From assembly GCA_002480525.1 (NCBI GenBank), contig DLCH01000006.1, positions 206,481-256,726 of the forward strand: a stretch of 50,246 nucleotides of DNA, given 5' to 3'. Position numbers and translations under genes: made by a program. A model generated the notes under the pieces. It had not been told where the DNA came from, did no database searches, and saw only the letters and a list, made by a program, of their open reading frames with translations. Each line of letters begins with the position of its first letter. The stretch's first letter is position 1. Source of the DNA: Gammaproteobacteria bacterium UBA7803 (GTDB taxonomy: Bacteria > Pseudomonadota > Gammaproteobacteria > Pseudomonadales > Azotimanducaceae). Shown here piece by piece: positions 42,396 to 50,246 of the stretch.

Positions 42396-44750
42396 TCAGA
42401 ACGTCCGACCCAACTCAAATTGAAATGTTTCAGTCTTGTCGAATTCGCCGTCGTTGAACGGCTTGGCGAGCCCGAACGTCATCGGTCCCAGCCCGGTGAT
42501 CCAGGTCACCGAGATGCCGGCCGAGTAGCGCAGCTCACCCTCGTCGAAATCGCTGCAGATGGTGCTCACCTCGGGGCAGTTGGTGTTGAACACGTTGCCC
42601 GCGTCGAAGAACAGCACCGGCCGGAACTGGTTGCTCTGCTCGATGAACGGCAGCGGGAAGATCAGCTCCGCGCTGGCCTCGGTGAGCAGGTTGCCGCCGA
42701 ACGGCGGCGGCTCGCGCCGGAACACCGGGTCCGGGATGCCGTCGCCGTCGAGGTCGATCTCCGGGTCGGTGCTGCGCGGGCCGAGGGTGTTGGTCTTGAA
42801 GCCACGCACCGAGCCGAAGCCGCCGGAGAAGAAGTGCTGGTAGAACGGCAGCCCCTCGGTGCCGCCGTAGCCGTCGCCGTAGCCGAGCTCGGTGCGCAGG
42901 CGGAGAATCCACGAACGGGTGAGCGGCAGGTACATCTGGCCTTTGTAGGTCAGCTTGTAGAACTGCAGGTCGCTGCCCGGCACCGCCACCTCCATGGCCA
43001 GCGACTGCGCGCGGCCGCGGGTCGGAAACAGGCCCCGGTTCAGGGTCGAGCTGCTCCACGACAGGTTCAGCTTGTAGTTCAGGGCGTCGTTGCCGTTCTT
43101 GTCGATGAACTCCGAGATCTCCTGGGCCGGGAACCGCCCCTCGGTGATGTCGGTGTACTCGACCGTGCCGCCGAAGTTGATCCGCCGGGTCTCGCCGATG
43201 GGGAAGCCGAAGTTGAGCCCCGCGCCGTAGGAGTTGGTGGTGAACCGCGCGATGTTGGCCTCGTCGAAGTTCGACTCCCGGGCGAACACGTTGAACCCGC
43301 GGCTGATGCCGTCGAGGGTGTAGTACGGATCGAAGAAGCTGAAGTTCGCCGACCGCTGGAAGCGCGAGTAGGAGACGCCGGCGCCCAGGGTGTTGCCGGT
43401 GCCGAGCACGTTGTTGGCGTTGTAGTTGGCGCCGAGGATCAGGCCGAACCCCTGGCTGTAGCCCAGGGTGGCCGAGATGCTCGACGACGGCTGCTCCTCC
43501 ACGGTGAAGTTCACGTCGATCTGATCGTCGGTGCCCGGCACCTCCGGCGTCTCGACGTTCACCGTGGAGAAGTAGCCGAGCCGCTCGAGGCGCAGCTTGG
43601 ACAGGTCGATCTGGGCCGTCGACGCCCAGCCGCCCTCCATCTGCCGCATCTCCCGGCGCAGCACCTCGTCCTGGGTCACCGTGTTGCCAGCGAAGGTGAT
43701 GCGGCGGACGTAGGCCCGGTTGCCGGCGTCGACGAAGAACTCCACGTCCACCGTGCCGTCGTCGTTGATCTTGGGCACGCCGCTGGCCGTGGCGAAGGTG
43801 TAGCCAGAGTTGCCGAGCGCCTGGGTGATGCGTTCCTCGGTGGCCGTCACCAGCGCCTGGGAGAACACCTGGTCCGGCGCCACCACGAACAGCCGCCGCA
43901 GATCCTCCGGGCGGATGTCGTTCAGCTCGCCGATGAGATTCACGTCCCGCACCGTGTACTTCTGGCCCTCCTCGACGCTCAGCGTGATGTACACCTGGCG
44001 CCGGTCGGGGGTGATGCTGACCTGGGACGACTCGATGTCGAACTCGACGTAGCCGCGGTCCTTGTAGAACGACTCCAGCTTCTCGAGGTCGCCCGCCAGC
44101 TTCTCCCGGGAGTACTTGTCGTCGCTGCGGTAGAAGGAGAACAGGCTCGGATGCTTCAGCTCCAGCTCGTCGAGCAGCGCCTCCTGCTCGAACACCTCGG
44201 CGCCGACGATGTTGATGTGCTGAATGCCCGAGTTCTTGCCTTCCTCGATGTCGATCTTGATGGCCACCCGGTTGCGCGGCAGCTCCTCCACCTGGGTGTC
44301 GATGCTGGCGCCGTAACGGCCCTGGGCGACGTACTGCCGCTCGAGCTCGATGCCCACCCGCTCGAGAGTGGCCTGCTTGAAGATCTCGCCCTCGGCCAGG
44401 CCCTGCTGCCCCAGCCCTTCCAGCAGCGCGTCGGTCTTGATGGCCTTGTTGCCCTCGATCTCGATGCTCTCGATCGCCGGCCGTTCCACCAGCGTGATCA
44501 CCAGCACCTCGTCGTCCCGGGCCATGCGGATGTCGTTGAAGTAGCCGGACTGGAACAGGATGCGGATCAGCCGGCGGATCGCCACCTCGTCCACCGTGTC
44601 GCCGACGTTGACCGGCAGCAGATTGAACACGGTGCCCGCGCTCACCCGCTGCAGCCCCTGCAGACGGATGTCGGAAATCGTGAACACGTCGGCCACCGCT
44701 GCGGTGGTCCACAGCAGCAATGCACAGAATAAGCCGAGCGTACGCCTCAT
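42396..44750 (-). CDS. bamA: Outer-membrane protein assembly factor BamA
   Basis: Core of the BAM complex that inserts beta-barrel proteins. The 784 residues have a signal peptide (LGLFCALLLWTTAAVA), five POTRA domains (about 22-420, the first starting FTISDIRLQGLQRVSAGTVF), and the 16-strand barrel with the loop-6 motif GSVRGFKTN. The protein ends in the aromatic F typical of barrel proteins. GGGGAGG precedes the ATG. It sits between rseP and skp, the conserved order. Confidence 0.98.
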   Translation of the reverse strand: MRRTLGLFCALLLWTTAAVADVFTISDIRLQGLQRVSAGTVFNLLPVNVGDTVDEVAIRRLIRILFQSGYFNDIRMARDDEVLVITLVERPAIESIEIEGNKAIKTDALLEGLGQQGLAEGEIFKQATLERVGIELERQYVAQGRYGASIDTQVEELPRNRVAIKIDIEEGKNSGIQHINIVGAEVFEQEALLDELELKHPSLFSFYRSDDKYSREKLAGDLEKLESFYKDRGYVEFDIESSQVSITPDRRQVYITLSVEEGQKYTVRDVNLIGELNDIRPEDLRRLFVVAPDQVFSQALVTATEERITQALGNSGYTFATASGVPKINDDGTVDVEFFVDAGNRAYVRRITFAGNTVTQDEVLRREMRQMEGGWASTAQIDLSKLRLERLGYFSTVNVETPEVPGTDDQIDVNFTVEEQPSSSISATLGYSQGFGLILGANYNANNVLGTGNTLGAGVSYSRFQRSANFSFFDPYYTLDGISRGFNVFARESNFDEANIARFTTNSYGAGLNFGFPIGETRRINFGGTVEYTDITEGRFPAQEISEFIDKNGNDALNYKLNLSWSSSTLNRGLFPTRGRAQSLAMEVAVPGSDLQFYKLTYKGQMYLPLTRSWILRLRTELGYGDGYGGTEGLPFYQHFFSGGFGSVRGFKTNTLGPRSTDPEIDLDGDGIPDPVFRREPPPFGGNLLTEASAELIFPLPFIEQSNQFRPVLFFDAGNVFNTNCPEVSTICSDFDEGELRYSAGISVTWITGLGPMTFGLAKPFNDGEFDKTETFQFELGRTF

Positions 44751-44785
44751 CGCCTCCCCTTTGATCCTGGGTCGTCAGGTCCCGG

Positions 44786-46120
44786 TCAGAACAACCGGGA
44801 TATGTCGTTGTAGAGCGCGAGCACCATCAGACCCGCCACCAGAAACAGGCCGATCTGGGTGCCGAGGAGCTGAATCCGCTCCGAGACCGGCCTGCCCGTG
44901 GCCGCCTCTGCCGCGCAGAACAGCAGGTGCCCGCCGTCGAGAATCGGGATCGGCAGCAGGTTCAGGACGCCGAGGGAGATCGACAGCAGCGCCAGCACGC
45001 CGAGGAAGTAGGTCCACCCGGACCGCGCCGAGTCCCCCGCCACCCGGGCGATGGTGATCGGCCCGCTCAGGTTCTTCATGGACACGTCGCCGGTGACCAT
45101 CTTCTTCAGCAGCCCCAGGGTCAGCGCCGTCTTGTCCCAGGTCTCGGCGACCCCCATGGGAATCGCCGCCAGCGGCCCGTAGCGGATCTCGTTGAGATAG
45201 GGCGCCACGCCGACGTAGCCGGCGGCCTCACCGCCGGCGTCGCGGGCCTCCGGCCGCACCGACAGGTCGAGACGCCGGCCGTCGCGGTCGACCGTGACGG
45301 TCAACGCGCGATCCGGCGCTGCCTGAACCGTGTCCACCCAGTCCGACCAGCGCTGCTGGGGCTCACCGTCCACGGCCACCACGCGGTCGAAGCGGCGCAG
45401 CCCGGCGCGTTCCGCGGGGCTGTCCGGCAGGATCTCGCCGAGCACGGGCGGCAGGGCCGGCTCGATGCCGAGCGAAGCCAGCAGATCCGGCTCGTCCACC
45501 CCGCGATGCCAGTCGTCGATGGCCAGGCCGACCTGGCGGATCGACTCGGCGCCCGGGCGCCGCACGCCCAGCTCGATGGACCCGGAATCACCGAGCCGGC
45601 CGGCCAGCGCCATGGTCACCTGCTGCCAGCTCCGCGCGCTCTCGCCGTCCACGCTGACGATCTCGAGGCCGGGTTCCAGACCGGCCCGGTCCGCCGGCGA
45701 GCCTTCCGGCACCGTGCCGAGCATGGGGGCGATGGTGGTGTTGCCGGCGACGAACAGAAACCAGTAGACGACGATGGCCAGCACGAAATTGGCCAGCGGG
45801 CCGGCCGCCGCGATGGCGGCCCGCCAGCCCACGCTGAGATCGTTGTAGGACACGTCCCCCGGACGCGCTTCCGCCTCGACAGTCCCGGGTTCGCGCTCGT
45901 CGAGCATGCGCACGTAACCGCCCAGCGGGATGGCGGCCACCGCCCACTCGGTGCCGCGCCGGTCCATGCGCGACCAGATAGGACGGCCGAACCCGACGGA
46001 GAACCGCACGATCCGCACGCCGGACCAGCGCGCCACGAGGTAGTGGCCGAGCTCGTGGAACGTCACGAGCACGCCCAGCGTGACCAGCAGAGCCAGCGGA
46101 TATTGCAGTATTTCGATCAC
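44786..46120 (-). CDS. rseP: Site-2 zinc protease RseP
   Basis: Inner-membrane protease that cuts the anti-sigma factor RseA to release sigmaE. The 444 residues have HELGH at 22-26 in the first membrane segment, two PDZ domains (about 115-290), the LDG motif at 395-397 in NLLPIPILDGGH, and a final membrane segment. Start is GTG at 46120, fixed by the short distance to HExxH. A sigmaE-like promoter lies immediately upstream. In relatives dxr would lie between cdsA and this gene. Confidence 0.97.
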   Translation of the reverse strand: MIEILQYPLALLVTLGVLVTFHELGHYLVARWSGVRIVRFSVGFGRPIWSRMDRRGTEWAVAAIPLGGYVRMLDEREPGTVEAEARPGDVSYNDLSVGWRAAIAAAGPLANFVLAIVVYWFLFVAGNTTIAPMLGTVPEGSPADRAGLEPGLEIVSVDGESARSWQQVTMALAGRLGDSGSIELGVRRPGAESIRQVGLAIDDWHRGVDEPDLLASLGIEPALPPVLGEILPDSPAERAGLRRFDRVVAVDGEPQQRWSDWVDTVQAAPDRALTVTVDRDGRRLDLSVRPEARDAGGEAAGYVGVAPYLNEIRYGPLAAIPMGVAETWDKTALTLGLLKKMVTGDVSMKNLSGPITIARVAGDSARSGWTYFLGVLALLSISLGVLNLLPIPILDGGHLLFCAAEAATGRPVSERIQLLGTQIGLFLVAGLMVLALYNDISRLF

Positions 46121-46125
46121 GTAGG

Positions 46126-46153
46126 TGAGACCCTCGTGCTGCAGCTAAGTTCT
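46126..46153 (-). promoter_or_regulatory. SigmaE (RpoE)-type promoter in front of rseP-bamA-skp-lpx
   Basis: Minus strand AGAACTT (46153-46147), 15-base spacer, GTCTCA (46131-46126), against the consensus GGAACTT-N15-GTCTAA. The start would fall at or next to the rseP GTG. In E. coli the bamA-skp-lpx cluster belongs to the sigmaE regulon, so motif and context agree. The remaining part of 46154-46318 shows no gene. Confidence 0.72.
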
Positions 46154-46318
46154 TCCGGGCTCCGCCTGTCCGGCGGCGCTGCCCACCGCGGCGCCGCCGT
46201 CCGCTCCCGCATACCGGCGGCCGCCCGCCACCGCGCCATGGCGGCGGCCCGCCTCCGGAAGACGGCGGCGGGATGATAAACGATCAGGAGAGTGCCTGCG
46301 ATGCGCAAGGCGCCACGG

Positions 46319-47113
46319 TCAGAGTCCGCGCTGGAGCAGCAGCGCGAACACCGGCAGCGCGGCGATGACGGAGTCGATCCGGTCCAGGGCGCCGCCGTGG
46401 CCCGGCAGCAGCGAGCCGGAATCCTTCACCCCGCGGGAGCGCTTCATGACGCTCTCGAACAGATCGCCGAACACGGACACGCCCACCAGCAGCACGATCA
46501 GCGGAATCCACACCGGGGTGAACGCACCCATCGGCCAGAGCATGGCGACGGTCACCGCCAGGCTGACGGCCACCCCGCCGGCGAGGCCCTCCCAGGTCTT
46601 GCCCGGGCTGACCCGGGGCGCGAGCTTGCGGCGGCCGAACCGCCGGCCGGCGAAGTAGGCGCCGATGTCGGCCGCCCACACCAGGAACAGCAGCCACAGA
46701 ACCCAGGTGGCGCCGCCGGGCTCGGCCCGCACCACCACCAGCGCCATCCACGCGGCCAGGGCCGCGACCAGGCCGGCGGGCAGCGCGATCAGCGGGTGCA
46801 CCGACAGACCGGCGCCACGGGGGTAGCTCAGCACCGCGAGGGCCGCGCAGATCCAGAACCCGACGCCGAGCCAGAGTACGTGGGTCCAATAATCGGGAAC
46901 GGTCCAGACCGCGCCCGCCAGCCCGGCCAGAATGGCCACGTAGACGGCCCGTCCGGCGGCGCCGGACACGCCCGCCAGCCCCGCCCATTCCCAGGCGCCG
47001 GCGGCGGCGATGAGCCAGAAGGCGAGCGCGAAACCGTACAGCGGCAACAGATAGATCGCCGCGATCACCAGCGGCGCCAGAACGAGAGCGGTGATGATCC
47101 GGGAGCGCAGCAA
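46319..47113 (-). CDS. cdsA: Phosphatidate cytidylyltransferase
   Basis: Makes CDP-diacylglycerol from phosphatidate and CTP. The 264 residues have about eight membrane segments and the C-terminal CdsA signature: SVFGDLFESVMKRSRGVKDS then LLPGHGGALDRIDSVIAALP. The start appears to be TTG at 47113, 7 bases after uppS, with no good alternative and no clear ribosome site, so coupling to uppS is likely. Confidence 0.95.
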   Translation of the reverse strand: MLRSRIITALVLAPLVIAAIYLLPLYGFALAFWLIAAAGAWEWAGLAGVSGAAGRAVYVAILAGLAGAVWTVPDYWTHVLWLGVGFWICAALAVLSYPRGAGLSVHPLIALPAGLVAALAAWMALVVVRAEPGGATWVLWLLFLVWAADIGAYFAGRRFGRRKLAPRVSPGKTWEGLAGGVAVSLAVTVAMLWPMGAFTPVWIPLIVLLVGVSVFGDLFESVMKRSRGVKDSGSLLPGHGGALDRIDSVIAALPVFALLLQRGL

Positions 47114-47120
47114 GCAGACG

Positions 47121-47921
47121 CTACGGGCGCCGGCCGAATCGGCGCTGCCGGTCCCCGAACCAGGTCAAGGCGTCGGCCAGATCACCGCGGGTGAATCCGG
47201 GCCAGTACGCATCGGTGAAATACAGCTCGGTATAGGCGAAGTCCCACAGCAGGAAGTTGCTGATCCGCGCGTCGCCGCCGGTGCGGATGCACAGGTCCGG
47301 GGACGGCTGGTCGCCGAGGGACAGATGACGGCGGAACGCCGCCTCGTCCACGTCGGCGGCGGTCAGGCGCCCCTGCTCGACCTCCTCGGCCAGCAGGCGG
47401 GCGGCACGCACGATGTCCCAGCGGCCGCCGAAGTTCGCCGCGATGTTGAGGGTCATCCGCTCGTTGCCCCGGGTGAGCGTCTCGGCCCGGTTCATGCGCA
47501 TCTGCAGGTCCGCCTCGAACCGGGAACGGTCGCCGATCACCCGCAGCCGCACGCCGCGGTCGTTCAGCTCCTCGACGTCGTGCTCCAGGACGTTGCGCAT
47601 GAGGTCCATCAGCAGGCTGACCTCACGGCTCGGACGCTGCCAGTTCTCGGTGCTGAAGGCGAACAGGGTGAGAATCTCCACGCCGGCGTCGGCGCAGGCC
47701 TCCGCCACGGGGCGGACGTTCTTGGCCCCCGCACGGTGGCCGGCGGCGCCGGGCAGGTGCCGGCGCTTCGCCCAGCGGTGGTTGCCGTCCATGATGATGG
47801 CGACATGGCGGGGCACGCCGGCTGTCGGAGCGGGTTCGGCCGGCCCGTCCTCCGCCGCCGGATCCTGCACCACCGGTGCCTCAGCCGGCGACTTTCCTGC
47901 CGTTGCGCGTACTTCCGCCAT
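47121..47921 (-). CDS. uppS: Undecaprenyl diphosphate synthase
   Basis: Extends farnesyl diphosphate with eight isopentenyl units to the C55 carrier for cell wall and LPS. From ATG 47921 it has 266 residues: IIMDGNHRWAKRR with the catalytic aspartate, GHRAGAKNV, TLFAFSTENWQRP, and RTGGDARISNFLLWDFAYTE. A TTG at 47942 overlapping the frr stop would add 7 residues. An Ala/Pro-rich N-terminal stretch of about 35 residues is longer than usual. Confidence 0.96.
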   Translation of the reverse strand: MAEVRATAGKSPAEAPVVQDPAAEDGPAEPAPTAGVPRHVAIIMDGNHRWAKRRHLPGAAGHRAGAKNVRPVAEACADAGVEILTLFAFSTENWQRPSREVSLLMDLMRNVLEHDVEELNDRGVRLRVIGDRSRFEADLQMRMNRAETLTRGNERMTLNIAANFGGRWDIVRAARLLAEEVEQGRLTAADVDEAAFRRHLSLGDQPSPDLCIRTGGDARISNFLLWDFAYTELYFTDAYWPGFTRGDLADALTWFGDRQRRFGRRP

Positions 47922-47938
47922 AGGTCGGGAGTGTAGCC

Positions 47939-48496
47939 TCAAATCGCCATCAGGTCGGCTTCTTTGGCCTCCAGCGCCTTGTCCACCTCGCCGATGCGCT
48001 TGTCGGTGAGCTTCTGGATGGCGTCCTCCGCCCGGTGGGCTTCGTCCTCGGCGATCTCCTTCTCCTTGACGAGTTCGCGGATGTCACCGATGGCGTCGCG
48101 GCGGATGTTGCGGATCGCGATGCGGGCGTTCTCGGCCTCGTGGCGCGCCTGCTTGGCGAGATCCCGGCGGTTCTCCTCGGTCAGCGCAGGCAGCGGCAGG
48201 CGGATGAGTTCGGAGGTGGAGTTGGGCGTGAGGCCGAGATCGCTCTTGAGGATGGCCTTCTCGATGTCCGGCACCAGCTTCTTCTCCCAGGGCGAGATGA
48301 CCAGCGTCCGGGCATCCTCCACCGTCACCGAGGCGACCTGGTTCAGCGGCGTGTCGGTGCCGTAGTACGGGACCTCGATGCCGTCGAGCAGCGACGGATT
48401 GGCCCGACCGGTGCGGATCCGCGCGAACGCCCCGTGCAGGCTGTCCAACGACTTGCCCATGCGCTCGTCCGCATCGGCACGAATCTCCTCGATCAT
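47939..48496 (-). CDS. frr: Ribosome recycling factor
   Basis: With EF-G splits the post-termination ribosome. From ATG 48496 it has 185 residues, the standard length: IRADADERMGKSLDSLHGAF, RTGRANPSLLDGI, YYGTDTPLNQVASV and the final helix RIGEVDKALEAKEADLMAI. It follows pyrH by 46 bases. Confidence 0.97.
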   Translation of the reverse strand: MIEEIRADADERMGKSLDSLHGAFARIRTGRANPSLLDGIEVPYYGTDTPLNQVASVTVEDARTLVISPWEKKLVPDIEKAILKSDLGLTPNSTSELIRLPLPALTEENRRDLAKQARHEAENARIAIRNIRRDAIGDIRELVKEKEIAEDEAHRAEDAIQKLTDKRIGEVDKALEAKEADLMAI

Positions 48497-48542
48497 GGCC
48501 CCTGTGCTCCTCCACTGGTCGCGGCCCCTCGCCGCGACGCCT

Positions 48543-49256
48543 TCAGACAGTCTTGTCCGCCCCGATTCGGGTGCCCACCTTCTCACCGTTCACCAGACGA
48601 ATCAACGCGCCCTCCGACTCCATGTCGAAGACCACCAGCGGCATGCCGTGGTCGCGGCACAGGCAGATGGCCGTGAGGTCCATGACCGCCAGGTCGCGGG
48701 CCAGCACCTCGTCGTAGGTGAGCGTATCGAACCGCTCGGCATCCGGATGGCGGTGCGGGTCGGCCGAGTACACGCCGTCCACCTTGGTGGCCTTGAGCAC
48801 CGCCTCGGCGTCGATCTCGATGCCGCGCAGGCAGGCCGCCGTGTCGGTGGTGAAGAACGGATTGCCGGTGCCGGCGCCGAACACCGCCACCTCGCCGCGC
48901 TCGAGGGCGTCGACGGCCTGATCGCGGTGGAACCGCTCGGCCACGCCGGGCAGCTCGATGGCGGAGAACAGCACGGCCGGAACGCCCGCCTGACGCAGCA
49001 GGTCGCGGAACGCCAGACCATTCATGACGGTGGCCAGCATGCCCATCTGGTCGCCGGTGACCCGGCCCAGTCCGGCCGCCTGCAGGGCGGCGCCCCGGAA
49101 CAGGTTGCCGCCCCCGACCACCAGCCCCACCTGGGTGCCGGCATCCCGGGCCGCGGCGATGTCCCGGCACAGCCGGGCGACGACGCCGGGATCGACGCCG
49201 AAGCCCGCGCTGCCGGCCAGCGCTTCGCCGGAGAGCTTGAGCAATACCCGGCGCAC
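48543..49256 (-). CDS. pyrH: Uridylate kinase
   Basis: Phosphorylates UMP to UDP; bacterial hexameric amino-acid-kinase-fold enzyme. The 237 residues show LLKLSGEALAG at the start, GLVVGGGNLFRG, TGDQMGMLATVMNGLAFRD, FFTTDTAACLRGIEI and VDGVYSADPH. Start is GTG at 49256. Together with pyrG downstream it supplies pyrimidine nucleotides. Confidence 0.97.
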   Translation of the reverse strand: MRRVLLKLSGEALAGSAGFGVDPGVVARLCRDIAAARDAGTQVGLVVGGGNLFRGAALQAAGLGRVTGDQMGMLATVMNGLAFRDLLRQAGVPAVLFSAIELPGVAERFHRDQAVDALERGEVAVFGAGTGNPFFTTDTAACLRGIEIDAEAVLKATKVDGVYSADPHRHPDAERFDTLTYDEVLARDLAVMDLTAICLCRDHGMPLVVFDMESEGALIRLVNGEKVGTRIGADKTV

Positions 49257-49295
49257 GGCGGCTAACCGGTTCCCGCGGCGCCGGCCGGGGTCATC

Positions 49296-50165
49296 TCAGG
49301 ACGACCCCTTGACCTGGGCGGCGACCTCGGCGGCGAAGTCGGACGCCTCCACCTCGATGCCCTCGCCCACCTCGAACCGCACGAACGCGCGGCACGTGCC
49401 GCCGGCCTGCTCGAGCAGCTTGCCGACCTTGACGTTGGCATCCTTGACGAAGGGCTGGTCCACCAGGCTGACCTCGGCGAGGTACTTGCGCACCCGGCCT
49501 TCGACCATCTTCTCGACGATCTCCGCCGGCTTGCCGCTGTCGGCCGCCTGGGACACGTAGATCTCGCGCTCCTTGGCGAGCACGTCGGCGGGCACCTGAT
49601 CCGAGGTCACCACCAGCGGATTGATGGCCGTGACGTGCATGGCCACGTCGCGGCCGAGCTCGTCGTCGTCCACGGTGACGTGCACCAGCGCGCCCTTGCG
49701 GTTGTCGCCGTGCAGGTAGGCGCTGATGCGCCCCTCGTCGGCGGCCAGGTAGGCCGCCCGGCGGACGGTGATGTTCTCGCCGATCTCCTGCACCAGCGTC
49801 TCACGCTTGGCGCCGAGCCCGGCCTCGAGCAGCTTCTCCACGTCCGTCTCGCCGCCCTCGTAGACCGCAGCCAGCACCTCGGCGACGAACGCCACGAACT
49901 TCTCGTTCTTGGCCGCGAAGTCGGTCTCGATGTTCACCTCGACCAGCGCGCCCTTCTTGCCGTCGTCGGAGACCTTCAGGCCGAGCAGGCCGTCGGCCGT
50001 GGTGCGGCCGGCCTTCTTGGCCGCCTTGAGCGCGCTCTTCTTGCGCAGCTCCTCGATGGCCAGCTCCATGTCCCCGGAGGCTTCCTCCAGGGCCTTCTTG
50101 CAGTCCATCATGCCGAGCCCGGTGCGCTCGCGCAGCTCCTTGACCTGTGCTGCCGTGATGGCCAT
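49296..50165 (-). CDS. tsf: Elongation factor Ts
   Basis: Nucleotide exchange factor for EF-Tu. The 289 residues begin MAITAAQVKELRERTGLGMMDCKKAL, the family signature, followed by ALVEVNIETDFAAKNEKFVAF and DQPFVKDANVKVG. A GGAGGAG site 7 bases before the ATG overlaps the last codons of rpsB. Full length. Confidence 0.98.
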   Translation of the reverse strand: MAITAAQVKELRERTGLGMMDCKKALEEASGDMELAIEELRKKSALKAAKKAGRTTADGLLGLKVSDDGKKGALVEVNIETDFAAKNEKFVAFVAEVLAAVYEGGETDVEKLLEAGLGAKRETLVQEIGENITVRRAAYLAADEGRISAYLHGDNRKGALVHVTVDDDELGRDVAMHVTAINPLVVTSDQVPADVLAKEREIYVSQAADSGKPAEIVEKMVEGRVRKYLAEVSLVDQPFVKDANVKVGKLLEQAGGTCRAFVRFEVGEGIEVEASDFAAEVAAQVKGSS

Positions 50166-50168
50166 GAC

Positions 50169-50246
50169 TCACTCCTCCGTTTGCTTGGTTTCCGGCTCCG
50201 CGGGCGCCTCGGCGGCCGCGGCCTGCTCCACAGGCGCCGCCTGTTC
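50169..50246 (-). CDS. rpsB: Ribosomal protein S2, C-terminal tail (cut by window edge)
   Basis: The 25 visible residues (EQAAPVEQAAAAEAPAEPET then KQTEE and stop) are the acidic, alanine-rich tail often seen at the end of proteobacterial S2. Identity rests mainly on position directly before tsf, the universal rpsB-tsf pair, because the conserved body lies outside the window. Confidence 0.85.
   Translation of the reverse strand, partial: EQAAPVEQAAAAEAPAEPETKQTEE

Noticed and set aside
46117..46308. 63-residue open frame between cdsA and rseP as a dxr remnant
   Set aside because: Arg/Ala-rich with no DXR motif; overlaps the sigmaE-like promoter. Treated as chance.

Overview
The window is about 50 kb of GC-rich, densely coding chromosomal DNA from a gammaproteobacterium. 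The evidence is the gene order: rpsB-tsf-pyrH-frr-uppS-cdsA-rseP-bamA-skp-lpxD-fabZ-lpxA-lpxB-rnhB-dnaE-tilS-pyrG-kdsA-eno-ftsB-truD-pcm-nlpD-rpoS, then fdxA-mutS/recA-recX-alaS-lysC. This is the classic Pseudomonas/Chromatiales-like backbone, and it has lipid A genes, a psp operon and a HiPIP. The genus cannot be named from sequence alone. No rRNA, CRISPR array, insertion sequence, phage gene or plasmid gene is visible.

Layout, left to right. 1-7052 holds the 5' part of dnaX, a glycerophosphodiesterase, a sigma54/PspF-controlled phage-shock operon (pspA-pspB-pspC-DUF2807-small membrane protein, minus strand) with divergent pspF, and a GH13_18 sugar phosphorylase behind pspF. 7056-14972 is the accessory part: a GAF-PAS-GGDEF diguanylate cyclase, a CurA/PTGR-type reductase, a HiPIP, Dps, tRNA-Ser(GCU) with its terminator, a tandem multi-hairpin repeat, and a three-gene metabolic cluster (acyl-CoA synthetase, PRISE-type reductase, SMP-30-like lactonase). 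15139-24981 holds lysC, alaS, recX, recA (with a LexA box), mutS, fdxA and rpoS. 25103-50246 is an almost unbroken leftward run for cell-envelope, nucleotide, replication and translation genes, with many 4-base stop/start overlaps.

The right half is a growth and envelope supercluster: translation factors (rpsB, tsf, frr), UMP and CTP synthesis (pyrH, pyrG), lipid carriers and phospholipids (uppS, cdsA), outer-membrane assembly and its stress protease (bamA, skp, rseP), lipid A (lpxD, lpxA, lpxB, kdsA, fabZ) and division (ftsB, nlpD). A sigmaE-type promoter sits directly in front of rseP. A DUF368 gene (a family linked to undecaprenyl-phosphate recycling) is translationally coupled to nlpD.

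Most notable points: (1) about 2.4 copies of an 82/83-bp unit, each full unit folding into four consecutive hairpins with compensatory changes between copies, at 10919-11116; (2) genes normally embedded in this synteny are missing: ispD and ispF (ftsB|truD), dxr (cdsA|rseP), surE (truD|pcm), accA (dnaE|tilS) and csrA (after lysC). Loss of all three local MEP-pathway genes raises the possibility of a mevalonate route; (3) a complete psp control region (UAS candidate, IHF site, sigma54 promoter) and a small membrane protein that repeats the PspC C-terminal tail motif; (4) a structured leader of about 240 nt in front of pyrG; (5) a PRISE reductase/acyl-CoA ligase/lactonase cluster of unknown substrate. 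Most of the window is otherwise ordinary core genome, and no wholly new system is proven by the sequence alone.
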